The notes below the pieces were generated by a model that was given only the letters and a program-made list of their open reading frames with translations, was not told where the DNA came from and ran no database searches. This document shows positions 18,357 through 27,571 of a stretch of 64,000 nucleotides of DNA, one piece after another. The stretch comes from CAWAPS01 sp963783945 (GTDB taxonomy: Bacteria; Actinomycetota; Acidimicrobiia; Acidimicrobiales; Palsa-688), in assembly GCA_963783945.1 (NCBI GenBank), contig CAWAPS010000002.1:496001-560000 (forward strand), given 5' to 3'. Within the stretch, counting starts at the first letter, position 1. The number at the start of each line of letters is the position of its first letter. The position numbers and the translations under genes were made by a program.

Positions 18357-19460
18357 TCACCCGAACCGGGTACCGAGGCGCCTCCTGTGGGCCAGGGGTG
18401 ACCCGAAGAGTGAGCGGTTCAGTGCTGCTCGCTTCAGATAGAAGTGGATGCCGCTATCCCACGTGTAGCCGATCCCGCCGTGGAGCTGCATGGCCTGGCC
18501 CGCTATGTCGACCGCCGTCTCGCCCACGTAGGACTTGGCCTGAGACACTGCTACCCAGGCGTCATCGGGTGCGCTCACAAGCGCGTGCACGGCCGTCGCC
18601 ACCAGTTCCCGGCACACAGTGATCTGCACAAGCATGTCGGCGCACCCGTGCTTCACCGCCTGAAACGAGCCGATCGGACGACCGAACTGCTGGCGGACGC
18701 CGGCGTAGGCGACCGTCGCCTCCATGACCGCCTCGGCCAGCCCGAGGCTGTCGCACGCCGTCGCCAGCGCCCCTCGGTCCAGGAGTTGCCTCGCCGGCTC
18801 TTGCGGGCCGGCGGCGAACCGCCACACCTTCGAGTCACCCACCGCCACCGAGTTTGCGGCTACCGAGGCGAACCGGCGGGTGACGTCGATGACGGGCTGT
18901 TCTCTGATCTCGAGCCCGGGGCGGTCCGCCTTCACATACACCAGCACCGGACCGATCCCCGGAGCCTGGGCGAGCAAGAGCAGCCCGTCTGCTTCAGCGG
19001 CGTCCGGCACGAACTCAGCCCGGCCATGAAGGGTCAGCTCGCCGTCCTCCCGGCGTAGCCATAACGGGGGGGCGGGCGGGCCGAGCGCCTCCTCACCGGT
19101 CGGCAGGGCGACTGCAACTCGAGCACCACCCGAGCCCAACTGGCGCAGCAGGTCGTCGCGGTCCGGACCCGACTCGACCAGGCTGAGGGCGCCTACACCC
19201 AGAACGACCGACCCCAGGTAAGAGCACTGGGCCACCGCCCGTCCCATCTCGTGCAACACCACCGCGACCTCAGCGAAGGTTGCGCCCGCTCCGTCCAGAA
19301 CCTCGGGTACCTCGAGCCCGAGCCATCCCGCGGCGGCCATGAGAGTCCCGTCGATCGGGGCAGGCGACGCCCCTCCGGCCACGAGCGGACTGGCCGGGCC
19401 AAGGATCTCCCTGGCGATCGCCCGCAGGTCATCGTGGAAGTCCGCGTAGTCGGCGTTCAT
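18357..19460 (-). CDS. Acyl-CoA dehydrogenase, small (beta-type) subunit
   Basis: The protein has 367 residues of the ACAD fold, closest in style to the diverged small subunits of actinobacterial alpha2beta2 dehydrogenases (FadE-type pairs of sterol catabolism). It has the RQQFGRPIGSFQAVKH and QLHGGIGYTWD motifs of the C-terminal FAD-contacting helical domain; the N-terminal and middle domains are diverged and lack the usual substrate-loop motif. The ATG at 19460 overlaps the stop of the larger ACAD upstream (ATGA), which makes these two natural partners in one complex that forms an alpha,beta-unsaturated acyl-CoA. Confidence 0.85.
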   Translation of the reverse strand: MNADYADFHDDLRAIAREILGPASPLVAGGASPAPIDGTLMAAAGWLGLEVPEVLDGAGATFAEVAVVLHEMGRAVAQCSYLGSVVLGVGALSLVESGPDRDDLLRQLGSGGARVAVALPTGEEALGPPAPPLWLRREDGELTLHGRAEFVPDAAEADGLLLLAQAPGIGPVLVYVKADRPGLEIREQPVIDVTRRFASVAANSVAVGDSKVWRFAAGPQEPARQLLDRGALATACDSLGLAEAVMEATVAYAGVRQQFGRPIGSFQAVKHGCADMLVQITVCRELVATAVHALVSAPDDAWVAVSQAKSYVGETAVDIAGQAMQLHGGIGYTWDSGIHFYLKRAALNRSLFGSPLAHRRRLGTRFG

Positions 19461-20665
19461 GCGCCGGCGATCGGCTCTCGCGGCAGGCCCAGCCCCCGCT
19501 CGCCGATGATGGTCCGCTGGATCTCGCTCGTGCCCCCGGGGATCGTCCACTCCCACGAGCCGACGAAATCGAGAACCCACGCCCCTGACTCCCACCCGCT
19601 GGAGGCCGGCTTGTGCAGCACGGCGTGAGCGGCCAGCCCAGCGGTGTCCGCACCGAAGCCCATCATTCGCTGCAACAGCTCGCTGTAGTACAGCTTCACG
19701 ATCGAGGCGTCGGCCGGCCCGGCCGTCCCAGCCTCATGGGCCTTGACCAGCCGCAGGCACATGCTGCGCAACGCGCTGATCTCGGTCTCGAAGACAGCCA
19801 GCCGGTCCCTGACCGAGGACTCGTCGATCGGACGAACCCCGGACGGTCGCGGCGCCGCGCAGGTCTGCACCAGCCACTTGAATCCGGCCTGGCCGAGGCG
19901 TTCGGCCAGTTCCAGCATCGTCATCCCTCGCTCGGCACTGAGCGTCTTCTGCGCCACCTGCCAGCCGCCGTTCTCCGGCCCCACCAGGTCACTGGCGGGT
20001 ATCACCACGTCGTCGAGGAAGATCTCGCAGAAGTGGGACTCGCCGTTGGCGTTCTTGATCGGCCGTACCTCGATACCCGGCGCCTGCATGTCCAGGAGGA
20101 AGTAGGAGATGCCGTGCCGCTTCGGGGCCGAGGGGTCGGTGCGGGCGAGAAGGAGGCACCGGTCGGAGTGGGCCGCGCCGCTGGCCCACAGCTTTTCCCC
20201 GTTGACGACGTAGTGGTCACCCTTTCGGCGCGCCGCGGTCCTCAGACTGGCCAGGTCGGACCCGGCCTCCGGCTCCGAGAAGCCCTGCACCCAGATCTCG
20301 CCTGCGAGTATGGCGGGTAGGTGCCGTTGCCGCTGCTCCTCCGTGCCGGCCGCCAGCAGAGTTGACGCCGCATGGTGGATCGCCACGAACGCCAGCACCA
20401 GCCTCGGTGCGTCGAAAGCCGCCAGCTCCTGGTAAAGAACCACCTGCTCGGCCGCGGACATGCCTCCGCCCCATTCCTTCGGCCAGTGGGGTACGGCGTA
20501 ACCGGCGTCCCGCAGCTCCTGGAACCAGGCCTTCTGAAACGAGACAAAGTCGCCGTCAGACGCGCCGGTCTGCGCCTGCCTCCAGCCCTCGGGGACATGG
20601 TGAGCGCACCACTGCCGGACCTGCTCTCTGAACGCCTCCGCATCCGGCCCTACGCCGTCGCTCAC
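19457..20665 (-). CDS. Acyl-CoA dehydrogenase, large (alpha-type) subunit
   Basis: The protein has 402 residues with a full ACAD architecture: WPKEWGGG near residue 75, QGFSEPEAGSDLASL in the middle beta domain, GEKLWASGAAHSD, and the C-terminal GGTSEIQRTIIGERGLGLP that contacts FAD. It probably pairs with the small ACAD immediately downstream. The GTG at 20665 overlaps the previous stop (GTGA) and removes a 42-residue upstream extension that does not resemble ACADs. Confidence 0.87.
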   Translation of the reverse strand: MSDGVGPDAEAFREQVRQWCAHHVPEGWRQAQTGASDGDFVSFQKAWFQELRDAGYAVPHWPKEWGGGMSAAEQVVLYQELAAFDAPRLVLAFVAIHHAASTLLAAGTEEQRQRHLPAILAGEIWVQGFSEPEAGSDLASLRTAARRKGDHYVVNGEKLWASGAAHSDRCLLLARTDPSAPKRHGISYFLLDMQAPGIEVRPIKNANGESHFCEIFLDDVVIPASDLVGPENGGWQVAQKTLSAERGMTMLELAERLGQAGFKWLVQTCAAPRPSGVRPIDESSVRDRLAVFETEISALRSMCLRLVKAHEAGTAGPADASIVKLYYSELLQRMMGFGADTAGLAAHAVLHKPASSGWESGAWVLDFVGSWEWTIPGGTSEIQRTIIGERGLGLPREPIAGA

Positions 20666-21606
20666 TCGTCCGATCCCGTATCGAACAGACCCGACAAGCC
20701 CTGCCGGCCCAGACGGCGGGTCAGCTCGTCGCGCGTCGCCGAGAGTCCGAAGGGCAACCGGCGTAAAGGGACGCTGTAACGCGAGATCCACGACAGCGTG
20801 GTTTCGTCACAGAACCCGATGGCTCCATGCAGCTGGTGGGCCACCCGGAAGACGGTGTCGGCAGCTTCGATGGCGGCCAACCGAAGAGCCAGCGCGTCGG
20901 GCAGAGCCTCACACCGTTCCACCTGGACGCTCCAGAGGGTGTATTTGGCCAGTTCCTCCAGGCCCGCCCGCTCGACCTCGGCGTCGGTCAGCTGAAACTG
21001 CACCCCCTGGAACGCCGCAAGCGGTTGGCCGAACTGCTGACGATCCAGCACGTACGCCCGGGTGAGCTCCATGGCCCGGTCCAGCATCCCGAGCAGCGTC
21101 CAACCGGGCAGGACCAGGCCGAGAGCCGTGTCCCTGGCATCGCCGGGATCCACCGCCTCCAGCTCCAACCCGGTCACGAACGCCGTCTTGCGAGGAGTGC
21201 CGGCGAGCGGTCTCGGGCGGGCCCGGCTGCGGGCTCCGTCCAGGGTCACCGCAGCCCATCGCAGGTCGAGAGCGCCTACCGGGGCCGCGGGCTCTTTGTC
21301 GGCCACGACGATCAGGCCGTCGACCTCCAGGTCGAGAGGGCGGCAGAGTCGCTCGGCCACGGGATAGCTGAGGGCCCAGTAGCCCGCAGTGCGGCAAAGG
21401 GCGGCGGCTGCCTCGAGCTCGTCGGCGCCGGCGCGAGGATCGAGCTGCCATGCCCCCAGCTCCTCCAGGACGCCCGCGATCACCTCCTGGCGCCGGGCCG
21501 GTTCCTTCTCCCCCATCTGGACCAGCTGATCTCCACCGGCCGATTCCAGCGCGCCGTGGGCCGAACGGCCGAACGCGACGGCCTCGTCGCACAGCTCCAG
21601 TTTCAC
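20662..21606 (-). CDS. Acyl-CoA dehydrogenase, small (beta-type) subunit, second pair
   Basis: The protein has 314 residues, shorter than a canonical ACAD. The C-terminal helical domain is recognisable (DRQQFGQPLAAFQGVQFQL, then QLHGAIGFCDETTL), while the N-terminal part is diverged and compact. This is the usual look of the small subunit in heteromeric steroid-type ACADs. The GTG start overlaps the stop of the large ACAD upstream (GTGA), which is its likely partner. Confidence 0.8.
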   Translation of the reverse strand: MKLELCDEAVAFGRSAHGALESAGGDQLVQMGEKEPARRQEVIAGVLEELGAWQLDPRAGADELEAAAALCRTAGYWALSYPVAERLCRPLDLEVDGLIVVADKEPAAPVGALDLRWAAVTLDGARSRARPRPLAGTPRKTAFVTGLELEAVDPGDARDTALGLVLPGWTLLGMLDRAMELTRAYVLDRQQFGQPLAAFQGVQFQLTDAEVERAGLEELAKYTLWSVQVERCEALPDALALRLAAIEAADTVFRVAHQLHGAIGFCDETTLSWISRYSVPLRRLPFGLSATRDELTRRLGRQGLSGLFDTGSDE

Positions 21607-22754
21607 GACGGAGGCGCCATCAAGGATCGAGCCAGAAGGATGCGCTGAACCTCGATGCTCCCGGACGCCACTGTCGCTGAAACCGAGTAGCGCCAGTGAT
21701 CCTCGACCGCCCGCTTGAAACGCTGACCCTGTTCATCGTCGAGCGAAGCCATCCCGGTGATATCCATGAGCACGTCGGCGCTTTCCTGATCGAGCCGGGT
21801 CACCGCGATCCGGTAGGTAGCCGCGTCACCGGGGTTCACCCGACCGCTGCTCTGCATGTCCACGACCCGGTAGGCGAGCAGGCGGGCCCGCCGGGCGTGG
21901 ATCATCATCCGGGCCCAGCGGCTCCGTAGCTCCTGGGGCAGCGCTTCCCATTGATCTCCGAGTACCACGGGAGCCCATTGCAGCAGTCGTTCGCATCGGG
22001 CGTAGCGGGCTATGCCGACCCGCTCGAAGGACAGAACCTCCTGGACCACCCTCCAGCCCTCTCCGATTGGCCCGAGGACGTCATCATCGGTCAGCCAGAC
22101 CTCGTCGAAGAAAACCTCGTTCAGGTGGTGCGGTCCCATCATGCAATCGATCGGACGAACTTCGATGCCCGGGGCCGACATTGGGACAAGGAAGATGGTG
22201 AGGCCGCGCTGCTTCTTTTCCTCCTTCGACGTGCGGGCCAAGAGGAAACACCACTGGGCCATGGTGGCGTACGACGTCCAGATCTTCTGGCCCGACACCC
22301 GCCAGCCGTCACCATCCCGCCGGGCTGCGGTCTGCAGCGACGCCAGATCAGAGCCGGCGTTGGGCTCGCTGAAGCCCTGGCACCAGATAACTTCTCCCCG
22401 GGCGATGGCCGGAAGGTGCTGACGTTGCTGTTCGGGTGACCCGTGCCGCATGATCGTCGGCCCCACCCAATTGACTCCCATGTACTGAGCGCCCCGAGGT
22501 TCGTGGTGGGCCCACATCTCCTCACGAACCGCGGTCTGCTCCCAGAGAGAGGCGCCTCTCCCGCCCCATTCCTCCGGCCAGGCCATGCAGAGCAGGCCCT
22601 GCTCGGCGAGCAGCCGGCAGAACCGTTGAGCCACCTCCAGATCACTCGGATCGCTGGTGAACGCCCCCAGGAAATCGGTCGGAACGTGCTCCTTAACCAG
22701 ATGCCGGAGCTCTCTGCGCAGCGCCGTCACCTGCTCGCCCATATCGAAGTCCAT
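21603..22754 (-). CDS. Acyl-CoA dehydrogenase, large (alpha-type) subunit, second pair
   Basis: The protein has 383 residues with WPEEWGGRGAS, QGFSEPNAGSDLASL, GQKIWTSYATMAQW and the C-terminal ASGSIEVQRILLARSL, all hallmarks of the flavoprotein family. It heads a run of four overlapping ACAD genes (large, small, large, small) and probably pairs with the 314-residue protein. The ATG at 22754 is the start. The 99-base gap to the SDR upstream contains no copy of the operator motif, so the ACAD genes may be co-transcribed with the SDR. Confidence 0.87.
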   Translation of the reverse strand: MDFDMGEQVTALRRELRHLVKEHVPTDFLGAFTSDPSDLEVAQRFCRLLAEQGLLCMAWPEEWGGRGASLWEQTAVREEMWAHHEPRGAQYMGVNWVGPTIMRHGSPEQQRQHLPAIARGEVIWCQGFSEPNAGSDLASLQTAARRDGDGWRVSGQKIWTSYATMAQWCFLLARTSKEEKKQRGLTIFLVPMSAPGIEVRPIDCMMGPHHLNEVFFDEVWLTDDDVLGPIGEGWRVVQEVLSFERVGIARYARCERLLQWAPVVLGDQWEALPQELRSRWARMMIHARRARLLAYRVVDMQSSGRVNPGDAATYRIAVTRLDQESADVLMDITGMASLDDEQGQRFKRAVEDHWRYSVSATVASGSIEVQRILLARSLMAPPS

Positions 22755-22853
22755 GCCGCCCTCACCCCCACCGGGTTGATCCGACGCCGCGCCCCGGCCG
22801 GCCCGGCGTCCTATAAAGGAAAGTCCCCACTACACCATCACTTGGCACCACGG

Positions 22854-23630
22854 TCACTTGGCGGTCCAACCACCATCGACCACGATTGTCTGCCCGGTCA
22901 CGTAGCGACCGGCGTCGCTGGCCAGCCACAGAACCGCTCCGGCGAAGTCCTCGACGGTCCCCGAGTGCGGGAGCGGGGTGTTGCGCCGGAGCCACGAACC
23001 GCCCCGCTCGTCGTCGTACAGCTCGGCGGTGATCTCACTGCGAAAAAAACCGGGCGCCACGGTGTTGACCCGGATCGAATGACGGGCCCACTGGACAGCC
23101 AGCTCGGCGGTCAACCCGGACAGACCCAGCTTGCTGGCCGCATATGACGCCTGGGGGATGCCTGGAACGCCCACGTGACCGCTTATCGACGAGATGTTGA
23201 TAATGGATCCCCGGCCCGCCGCCACCATGTGCGGGAAGACCTCCTGCGCCAGCCGGAAGGGCACCACCAGGTTGAGATGCAGAGTCTGCACGATGGCGCT
23301 CAGCGGCTCCTCCTCCGCCGGGTTGTGGGTAAATATGTTCCCCGCCGCGTTGACCAAGATCTCGGGCTTGCCGAGCTTGTCGGCCACCTCCTGGACGATG
23401 AGCGAGGGCTGGTCGTCGTCGGTCAGGTCGCAGCTGATCGCCAGGCCGTCGATCTGCTCGGCCAGGGCCACCAGGCGCTCTCGTCGGCGGGCCACCACGG
23501 CCACCCGAGCCCCGGCCCCGGCGAGAGCTTTCGCCAGGCCCTCCCCGAGACCTGATGAACCGCCGGTGACGATCACAACCCGCCCCTGCAGATCAAAGGA
23601 CCGAAACGCCCCAGCCAGATCCGGCGCCAT
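22854..23630 (-). CDS. Short-chain dehydrogenase/reductase
   Basis: The protein has 258 residues of the classical SDR family. The cofactor motif TGGSSGLGEG lies near 18-27, NAAG near 90, the catalytic Ser in INISSISG, and YAASK near 163-167. The end VTGQTIVVDGGW is typical. It should oxidise a hydroxy group or reduce a ketone with NAD(P). The gene leads the - strand ACAD operon and diverges from the zinc dehydrogenase at 23772. The shared 141-base region holds an operator-like palindrome. Confidence 0.88.
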   Translation of the reverse strand: MAPDLAGAFRSFDLQGRVVIVTGGSSGLGEGLAKALAGAGARVAVVARRRERLVALAEQIDGLAISCDLTDDDQPSLIVQEVADKLGKPEILVNAAGNIFTHNPAEEEPLSAIVQTLHLNLVVPFRLAQEVFPHMVAAGRGSIINISSISGHVGVPGIPQASYAASKLGLSGLTAELAVQWARHSIRVNTVAPGFFRSEITAELYDDERGGSWLRRNTPLPHSGTVEDFAGAVLWLASDAGRYVTGQTIVVDGGWTAK

Positions 23631-23650
23631 CAGTCCCCGGGTCGACCTGA

Positions 23651-23668
23651 TGTAAGAGGGCGCTTACT
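23651..23668. promoter_or_regulatory. Operator-like palindrome, site 2
   Basis: TGTAAGA-GGGC-GCTTACT has an exact right arm and five of seven matches in the left arm. The inner GTAAG/CTTAC is a perfect inverted repeat. It lies in the divergent promoter region between the SDR (23630, - strand) and the zinc alcohol dehydrogenase (23772, + strand), so it could control both. Confidence 0.6.
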
Positions 23669-23771
23669 TTCATGCACGCCGCTATGATTCCACCGTTCCC
23701 ACTTCCTCGCAACGTTGGACAGGACCGCGGACCACGGGCTGTTGCCCGCTGACAAGCGAAGGAGATAATCG

Positions 23772-24848
23772 ATGAGAGCAGCCGTCGCCTACCAACCGGG
23801 TACCCCGCTCGTCGTCGAGGACCTCCAGGTGCCGGCCATCGGGCCGCGAGACGCCCTTGTTCGTATCGCCGTCAGCGGCATATGCCACACCGACATCACG
23901 GTCATCAATGGGCAGTCGGCCCTGCCTCTCCCTATCGTCCCGGGCCACGAAGCGTGCGGGACGGTGGAGGAGATAGGTTCGGAGGTGCGACGGGTCAAGG
24001 TCGGGGATCGGGTTTTGGCATCGGTTTCGCCGGCGTGCGGCAGCTGCTGGTGGTGCATAAACGAGATGTCCAACCACTGCGAGCTGGGCCCGAAGGTGCA
24101 GGCGGCCCTCCGGTTCAAGGTGGGATCGGGTCAGATGGCGCCGGCGGTCTGCGGTTGCGGCACGTTCGCCGAGGCCATGGTCGTGGACGAGGCGTCCCTC
24201 GTGCCCGTCGCCACGTCGCTGCCGGACGAACAGCTGGCCCTGCTCGGCTGCGGCGTGACGACCGGATTGGGCGCCGCACTGAACACCGCGCAGGTAAGGC
24301 CGGGCTCCTCCGTGGCCGTCATCGGGTGCGGTGGAGTGGGCCAGTCGGTGATACAGGGAGCCCGGATTGCCGGGGCCTCCACCATCATCGCCCTGGATCT
24401 GGCCAAAGGCCGGCGCGACGCCAGCCTTCAGGTGGGGGCCACCCACGCCCTCGATCCGGCCGAGGCCGACCCGGTGGAGCAGGTTCGGGCGCTGACCGGC
24501 GGCCGCGGCGCCGACTTCACATTCGAGGTCGTCGGGTTGCCCGAGTTGATGGTGCAGGCGTTCGACATGGCCCGAGCGGAAGGAACAGTAACTCTGGTCG
24601 GCATGCCGGCCAAGGACACGATCTTGAGCCTCCCGGCCATACGGGCGGTCTTCTCGGGTAAGCGCCTCGCCGGCTCGGTCGTAGGCGGATCTCAAGTACT
24701 CCGGGACATGCCCCGCTTCGTCCGCCTGGCCGAAGCGGGCCAGCTGCGCCTCGACTCCATGGTGTCCAACCGGATCAAGCTGGACCAGATCAACGACGGC
24801 ATCGATCTGCTGAACCGGGCGGAGGGCATCCGCACCGTGATCGTCTGA
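23772..24848 (+). CDS. Zinc-dependent alcohol dehydrogenase (MDR superfamily)
   Basis: The protein has 358 residues. The catalytic zinc site is marked by CHTD near residue 37 and GHEACG near 58; the structural zinc lobe has four Cys as C-x2-C-x2-C-x7-C near 88-102. The Rossmann motif GCGGVGQ lies near 180. It oxidises an alcohol or reduces an aldehyde with a nicotinamide cofactor; the unusual insert WWCINEMSNHC sits within the zinc lobe. A Shine-Dalgarno GGAGA precedes the ATG. It is monocistronic, diverging from the SDR operon. Confidence 0.87.
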   Translation: MRAAVAYQPGTPLVVEDLQVPAIGPRDALVRIAVSGICHTDITVINGQSALPLPIVPGHEACGTVEEIGSEVRRVKVGDRVLASVSPACGSCWWCINEMSNHCELGPKVQAALRFKVGSGQMAPAVCGCGTFAEAMVVDEASLVPVATSLPDEQLALLGCGVTTGLGAALNTAQVRPGSSVAVIGCGGVGQSVIQGARIAGASTIIALDLAKGRRDASLQVGATHALDPAEADPVEQVRALTGGRGADFTFEVVGLPELMVQAFDMARAEGTVTLVGMPAKDTILSLPAIRAVFSGKRLAGSVVGGSQVLRDMPRFVRLAEAGQLRLDSMVSNRIKLDQINDGIDLLNRAEGIRTVIV

Positions 24849-24905
24849 TGGGTCGGGTGCCCGCCGCGAGCCTCGCCCGGCCCCGGCCGAGCGGCACGAG
24901 GAGGT

Positions 24906-26120
24906 TCAGTTTCGAACCGGCGGTTCCAGGTTATAGAGCCGGGTGGCGGTGTACTGCAGGACCTTGCCCACCACCCGGTCGGGGACACCAGCGAGGGATT
25001 CCTCGATCACGACCCGCGGGCTCGGAGATTCGGATGCCGGACCGGGCGAGAGACTGGTGGCGTGAGGGAAGTCGGACTCGAACATCAGGTTGTCCTCGAG
25101 CAGGTCGAGCACCGAACGAACCGCCGCCCGCTCGAACCAGTACATGCCGTAGATCTGTCGCCTCATGTACTCGCTCGGCAGCAGACGCTCGGGGTAGTCC
25201 TTGTGGGCGCCCACGTTCAGCCACTGCCAGTCCATGCTCTCACCGAGGAAAGGCAGCCACCCTGCCCCGTTTTCCACCGACACGAAGTTGAGCTTCGGGT
25301 AACGGTGGCAGACTCCGCTCAGCACCACCTCGGCGACGTTCTGGGCGTTCCCGAGCAGGACGAGTGAGCTCTCTCTGGTGAAGTCCAGTTTCTTGGACTG
25401 GTCGACGGCGCCCTTCAGGTCGTCGCTGGAGGCCAGAAACCCGACGTGGAAGTTCAGGCTCAACCCCATCTCCTGGGCCTGGCTGAGCAGGGGCTCCCAG
25501 TGGTCGTCCATCAGCCTCGGCAGGCCCACCTTGTCGTAGCGGGCTGCGAACAGGACGCCTTTGTGGCCCAGTTCGTAGGCCCGCCTCATCTCCTTCATCG
25601 AGGCCTCGATGTCCCAGAACGGGAGCATCATCATCGGAATCAGGCGGCGGGGATCGGTCGAGGCGAACTCGGCCAGCCAGTCGTTGTAGGCCCGGACGCA
25701 ATCGGTGGCCAGCGCGGGCTCCATCTCGCTTAGGAAGACGTGGCTGTGGAATCCGAGGATGTTGCAGTAGAGCAACTGGTAGTAGATACCGTGCTCGTCC
25801 ATGTAGGCCAGACGGGCCTTCGGGTCTACGGCGGCGGGGAGAGCCTCGCTCATGCGCCTGGGGTGTGAGGGCGGAAATTCCTTCCACCCGGCCTGGGCGA
25901 AGGCGCCGACGCCAAACAGCTTCTTGTCGCCTATGTACCAGATCTCCTCGCCCCGCCGTTCGTGATACCTGACGTGCGGCACGAGATCGCCCCACTTGGA
26001 GGACACACGCGACGTCCAGAGATCGGGCGGCTCGATGATGTGGGAGTCGACGTCGGCCACCGCGTACCGCTGGTATAGCGGGACGGCCGACACGTCGTGG
26101 TCACTGGTCACCGTCGCCAT
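24906..26120 (-). CDS. Amidohydrolase-2 family protein (paralogue of 47111-48280)
   Basis: The protein has 404 residues of the ACMS-decarboxylase-like amidohydrolase-2 family. DVDSHIIEPPDLW near residue 24 gives the first metal ligands, FHVGF the middle His, and ESDFPHATSLSPGP the late catalytic Asp. It is expected to hydrolyse or decarboxylate a metabolite in a metal-dependent TIM barrel. AAAGGAG lies about 10 bases before the ATG at 26120. It is closely similar to the protein at 47111-48280 (both have LAYMD...GIY and SLSPGPAS). Confidence 0.83.
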   Translation of the reverse strand: MATVTSDHDVSAVPLYQRYAVADVDSHIIEPPDLWTSRVSSKWGDLVPHVRYHERRGEEIWYIGDKKLFGVGAFAQAGWKEFPPSHPRRMSEALPAAVDPKARLAYMDEHGIYYQLLYCNILGFHSHVFLSEMEPALATDCVRAYNDWLAEFASTDPRRLIPMMMLPFWDIEASMKEMRRAYELGHKGVLFAARYDKVGLPRLMDDHWEPLLSQAQEMGLSLNFHVGFLASSDDLKGAVDQSKKLDFTRESSLVLLGNAQNVAEVVLSGVCHRYPKLNFVSVENGAGWLPFLGESMDWQWLNVGAHKDYPERLLPSEYMRRQIYGMYWFERAAVRSVLDLLEDNLMFESDFPHATSLSPGPASESPSPRVVIEESLAGVPDRVVGKVLQYTATRLYNLEPPVRN

Positions 26121-26141
26121 GGTCGCACGGCTCCTTTGCTG

Positions 26142-26159
26142 AGAGAATGATCGCTCACT
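26142..26159. promoter_or_regulatory. Operator-like palindrome, site 3
   Basis: AGAGAAT-GATC-GCTCACT has an exact right arm and a weak left arm. It lies 22 bases upstream of the amidohydrolase start at 26120, in the 44-base gap after the next amidohydrolase gene. Confidence 0.5.
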
Positions 26160-26164
26160 TATTA

Positions 26165-27370
26165 TTATACCGCGATGGTGGCCGGGTCTGCCGGGGTGAA
26201 GTTGTAGACCCGGGCCGCATTGCCCACGGCGATCTTGTGCTGGACCTCGTCAGGGAGGTGCCCCAGCCACTTGCGGGCCAAGCTGATCGATTCCGGCCAG
26301 GTGGAGTCCGAGTGGGGATAGTCGCACTCGAGCATCACGTTGTCCTCGCCGATGATGTCGAGCAGCCGCAACCCGGCCTGATCCTCGATGAACGTCCCGT
26401 AGACGTGATCGTGGAAAAGCCGGCGGATGTCGGTATCGAGTGAGAAACGGGCCTCGCCTTTGGCTTCGCCCCGATCGTGGCTCGGGTTCATGTTGATGTC
26501 GAATCGAGACGCCCAGAACCGCTGCTTGTCGACGACCTGCTCGGCCCGCTCCAGGAAGTACGGAATCCAGCCGATTGAGCCCTCCGAGAGTGCGATCTTG
26601 AGGTTTGGTAGGCGCTCGAAGTTGCCGCTGAACAGCCAGTCGAGGAGAGTCCCGGCCTGATTGGCCGCCGCGGAGTAGGCCATGAACGCGAGCGTCGGCA
26701 TGTCGTCGGAGGTGCGAATCAGATTCGACGACGACCCCACGTGCATCGACAGGACCAGATTGGCCTCCTCGGCGGCGCGGAAGACCGGCTGCCAGTAGTC
26801 GGTGTGGATCGACGGCAGGCCGAGCTTGGTGGGGTTCTCGGAGAAGGCGATGGATTTGGCGCCCCGCGTGGCCGTACGTTCGATCTCCCCGACCGCCGCC
26901 GCGGGGTCCCACAGCGGAATGATCATCATGGGAATGAACCGGCCGGGGAAGTCGCCGGCGAACTCTTCCAGGATGAAGTCGTTCCACGCCTGGACGCACA
27001 GGAGGGCGAGCTCCTTGTCCTGGGCCTCGTTGAAGACCTGGCCGCAGTAACGGGGGAAGGAGGGGAAGAGCAACGAAGACAGCACAAAGCCCTGGTTCAT
27101 GTCGGCGACCCGCTCCGCCGGCTCGTAACAGCCCGGCCGCATGTCCTCGTAGGTGATCGGCTCGGGGGAGAACTCCTCCCGGCGCTTTCCGGCGACCGCG
27201 TTCAAGCCGGTCGTGACGATCTGGCGGTCCTCGTAGACCCAGAACTCGGAGTCGCCATCGCGCACGATCCGGGGACCGGTGTCGCGCCACCGCTTCGGGA
27301 GGCGCTCCTGCCAGAGCCGGGCCGGCTCTATGAGGTGGTCGTCGACCGATACGAACCAGTTCAGCGCCAT
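26165..27370 (-). CDS. Amidohydrolase-2 family protein
   Basis: The protein has 401 residues. It starts with a metal-site motif SVDDHLIEPARLW near residue 8, has a middle LSMHVGSSS, and ends with LECDYPHSDSTWP, the late catalytic Asp region. It belongs to the same broad family as the neighbour at 24906 but to a different branch. These proteins are frequent near acyl-CoA catabolic genes in actinobacteria, and their substrates are mostly unknown. Two operator-like copies lie in the 240-base upstream gap. Confidence 0.82.
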   Translation of the reverse strand: MALNWFVSVDDHLIEPARLWQERLPKRWRDTGPRIVRDGDSEFWVYEDRQIVTTGLNAVAGKRREEFSPEPITYEDMRPGCYEPAERVADMNQGFVLSSLLFPSFPRYCGQVFNEAQDKELALLCVQAWNDFILEEFAGDFPGRFIPMMIIPLWDPAAAVGEIERTATRGAKSIAFSENPTKLGLPSIHTDYWQPVFRAAEEANLVLSMHVGSSSNLIRTSDDMPTLAFMAYSAAANQAGTLLDWLFSGNFERLPNLKIALSEGSIGWIPYFLERAEQVVDKQRFWASRFDINMNPSHDRGEAKGEARFSLDTDIRRLFHDHVYGTFIEDQAGLRLLDIIGEDNVMLECDYPHSDSTWPESISLARKWLGHLPDEVQHKIAVGNAARVYNFTPADPATIAV

Positions 27371-27401
27371 GTGACCTCCCTAACTCCTGCGCCGCCACGA
27401 A

Positions 27402-27419
27402 AGAAAGCGAACGCTTACC
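27402..27419. promoter_or_regulatory. Operator-like palindrome, site 4
   Basis: AGAAAGC-GAAC-GCTTACC has one mismatch in each arm against AGTRAGC-N4-GCTYACT. It sits about 32 bases upstream of the amidohydrolase start at 27370. Confidence 0.6.
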
Positions 27420-27520
27420 TCTGATCGTACAACCTCGCGGCCGTTGCCGGTCCCCGCCGGGTGGCGGAGGAAACGATCGCGTCCCGCCACCTCCGGCGCA
27501 CTGACGGCCTCTTCTAAGAT

Positions 27521-27538
27521 AGCAAACGCTCGCTTACT
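27521..27538. promoter_or_regulatory. Operator-like palindrome, site 5
   Basis: AGCAAAC-GCTC-GCTTACT has an exact right arm and five of seven matches in the left. It is nearly the same as the site at 61259-61276 (AGCAAAT-ATTC-GCTTACT). Confidence 0.6.
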
Positions 27539-27571
27539 TGTCCACGTCGCGAGGAGCAGGGTTGTTACCGC

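Noticed and set aside
20666..20791. 42-residue N-terminal extension of the large ACAD
   Set aside because: It overlaps the preceding ACAD gene and has no ACAD similarity; the GTGA overlap at 20665 gives a normal start.
24849..24905. Possible GC-rich terminator hairpin after the zinc dehydrogenase
   Set aside because: The inverted repeat is imperfect and there is no T-run; support is too weak.
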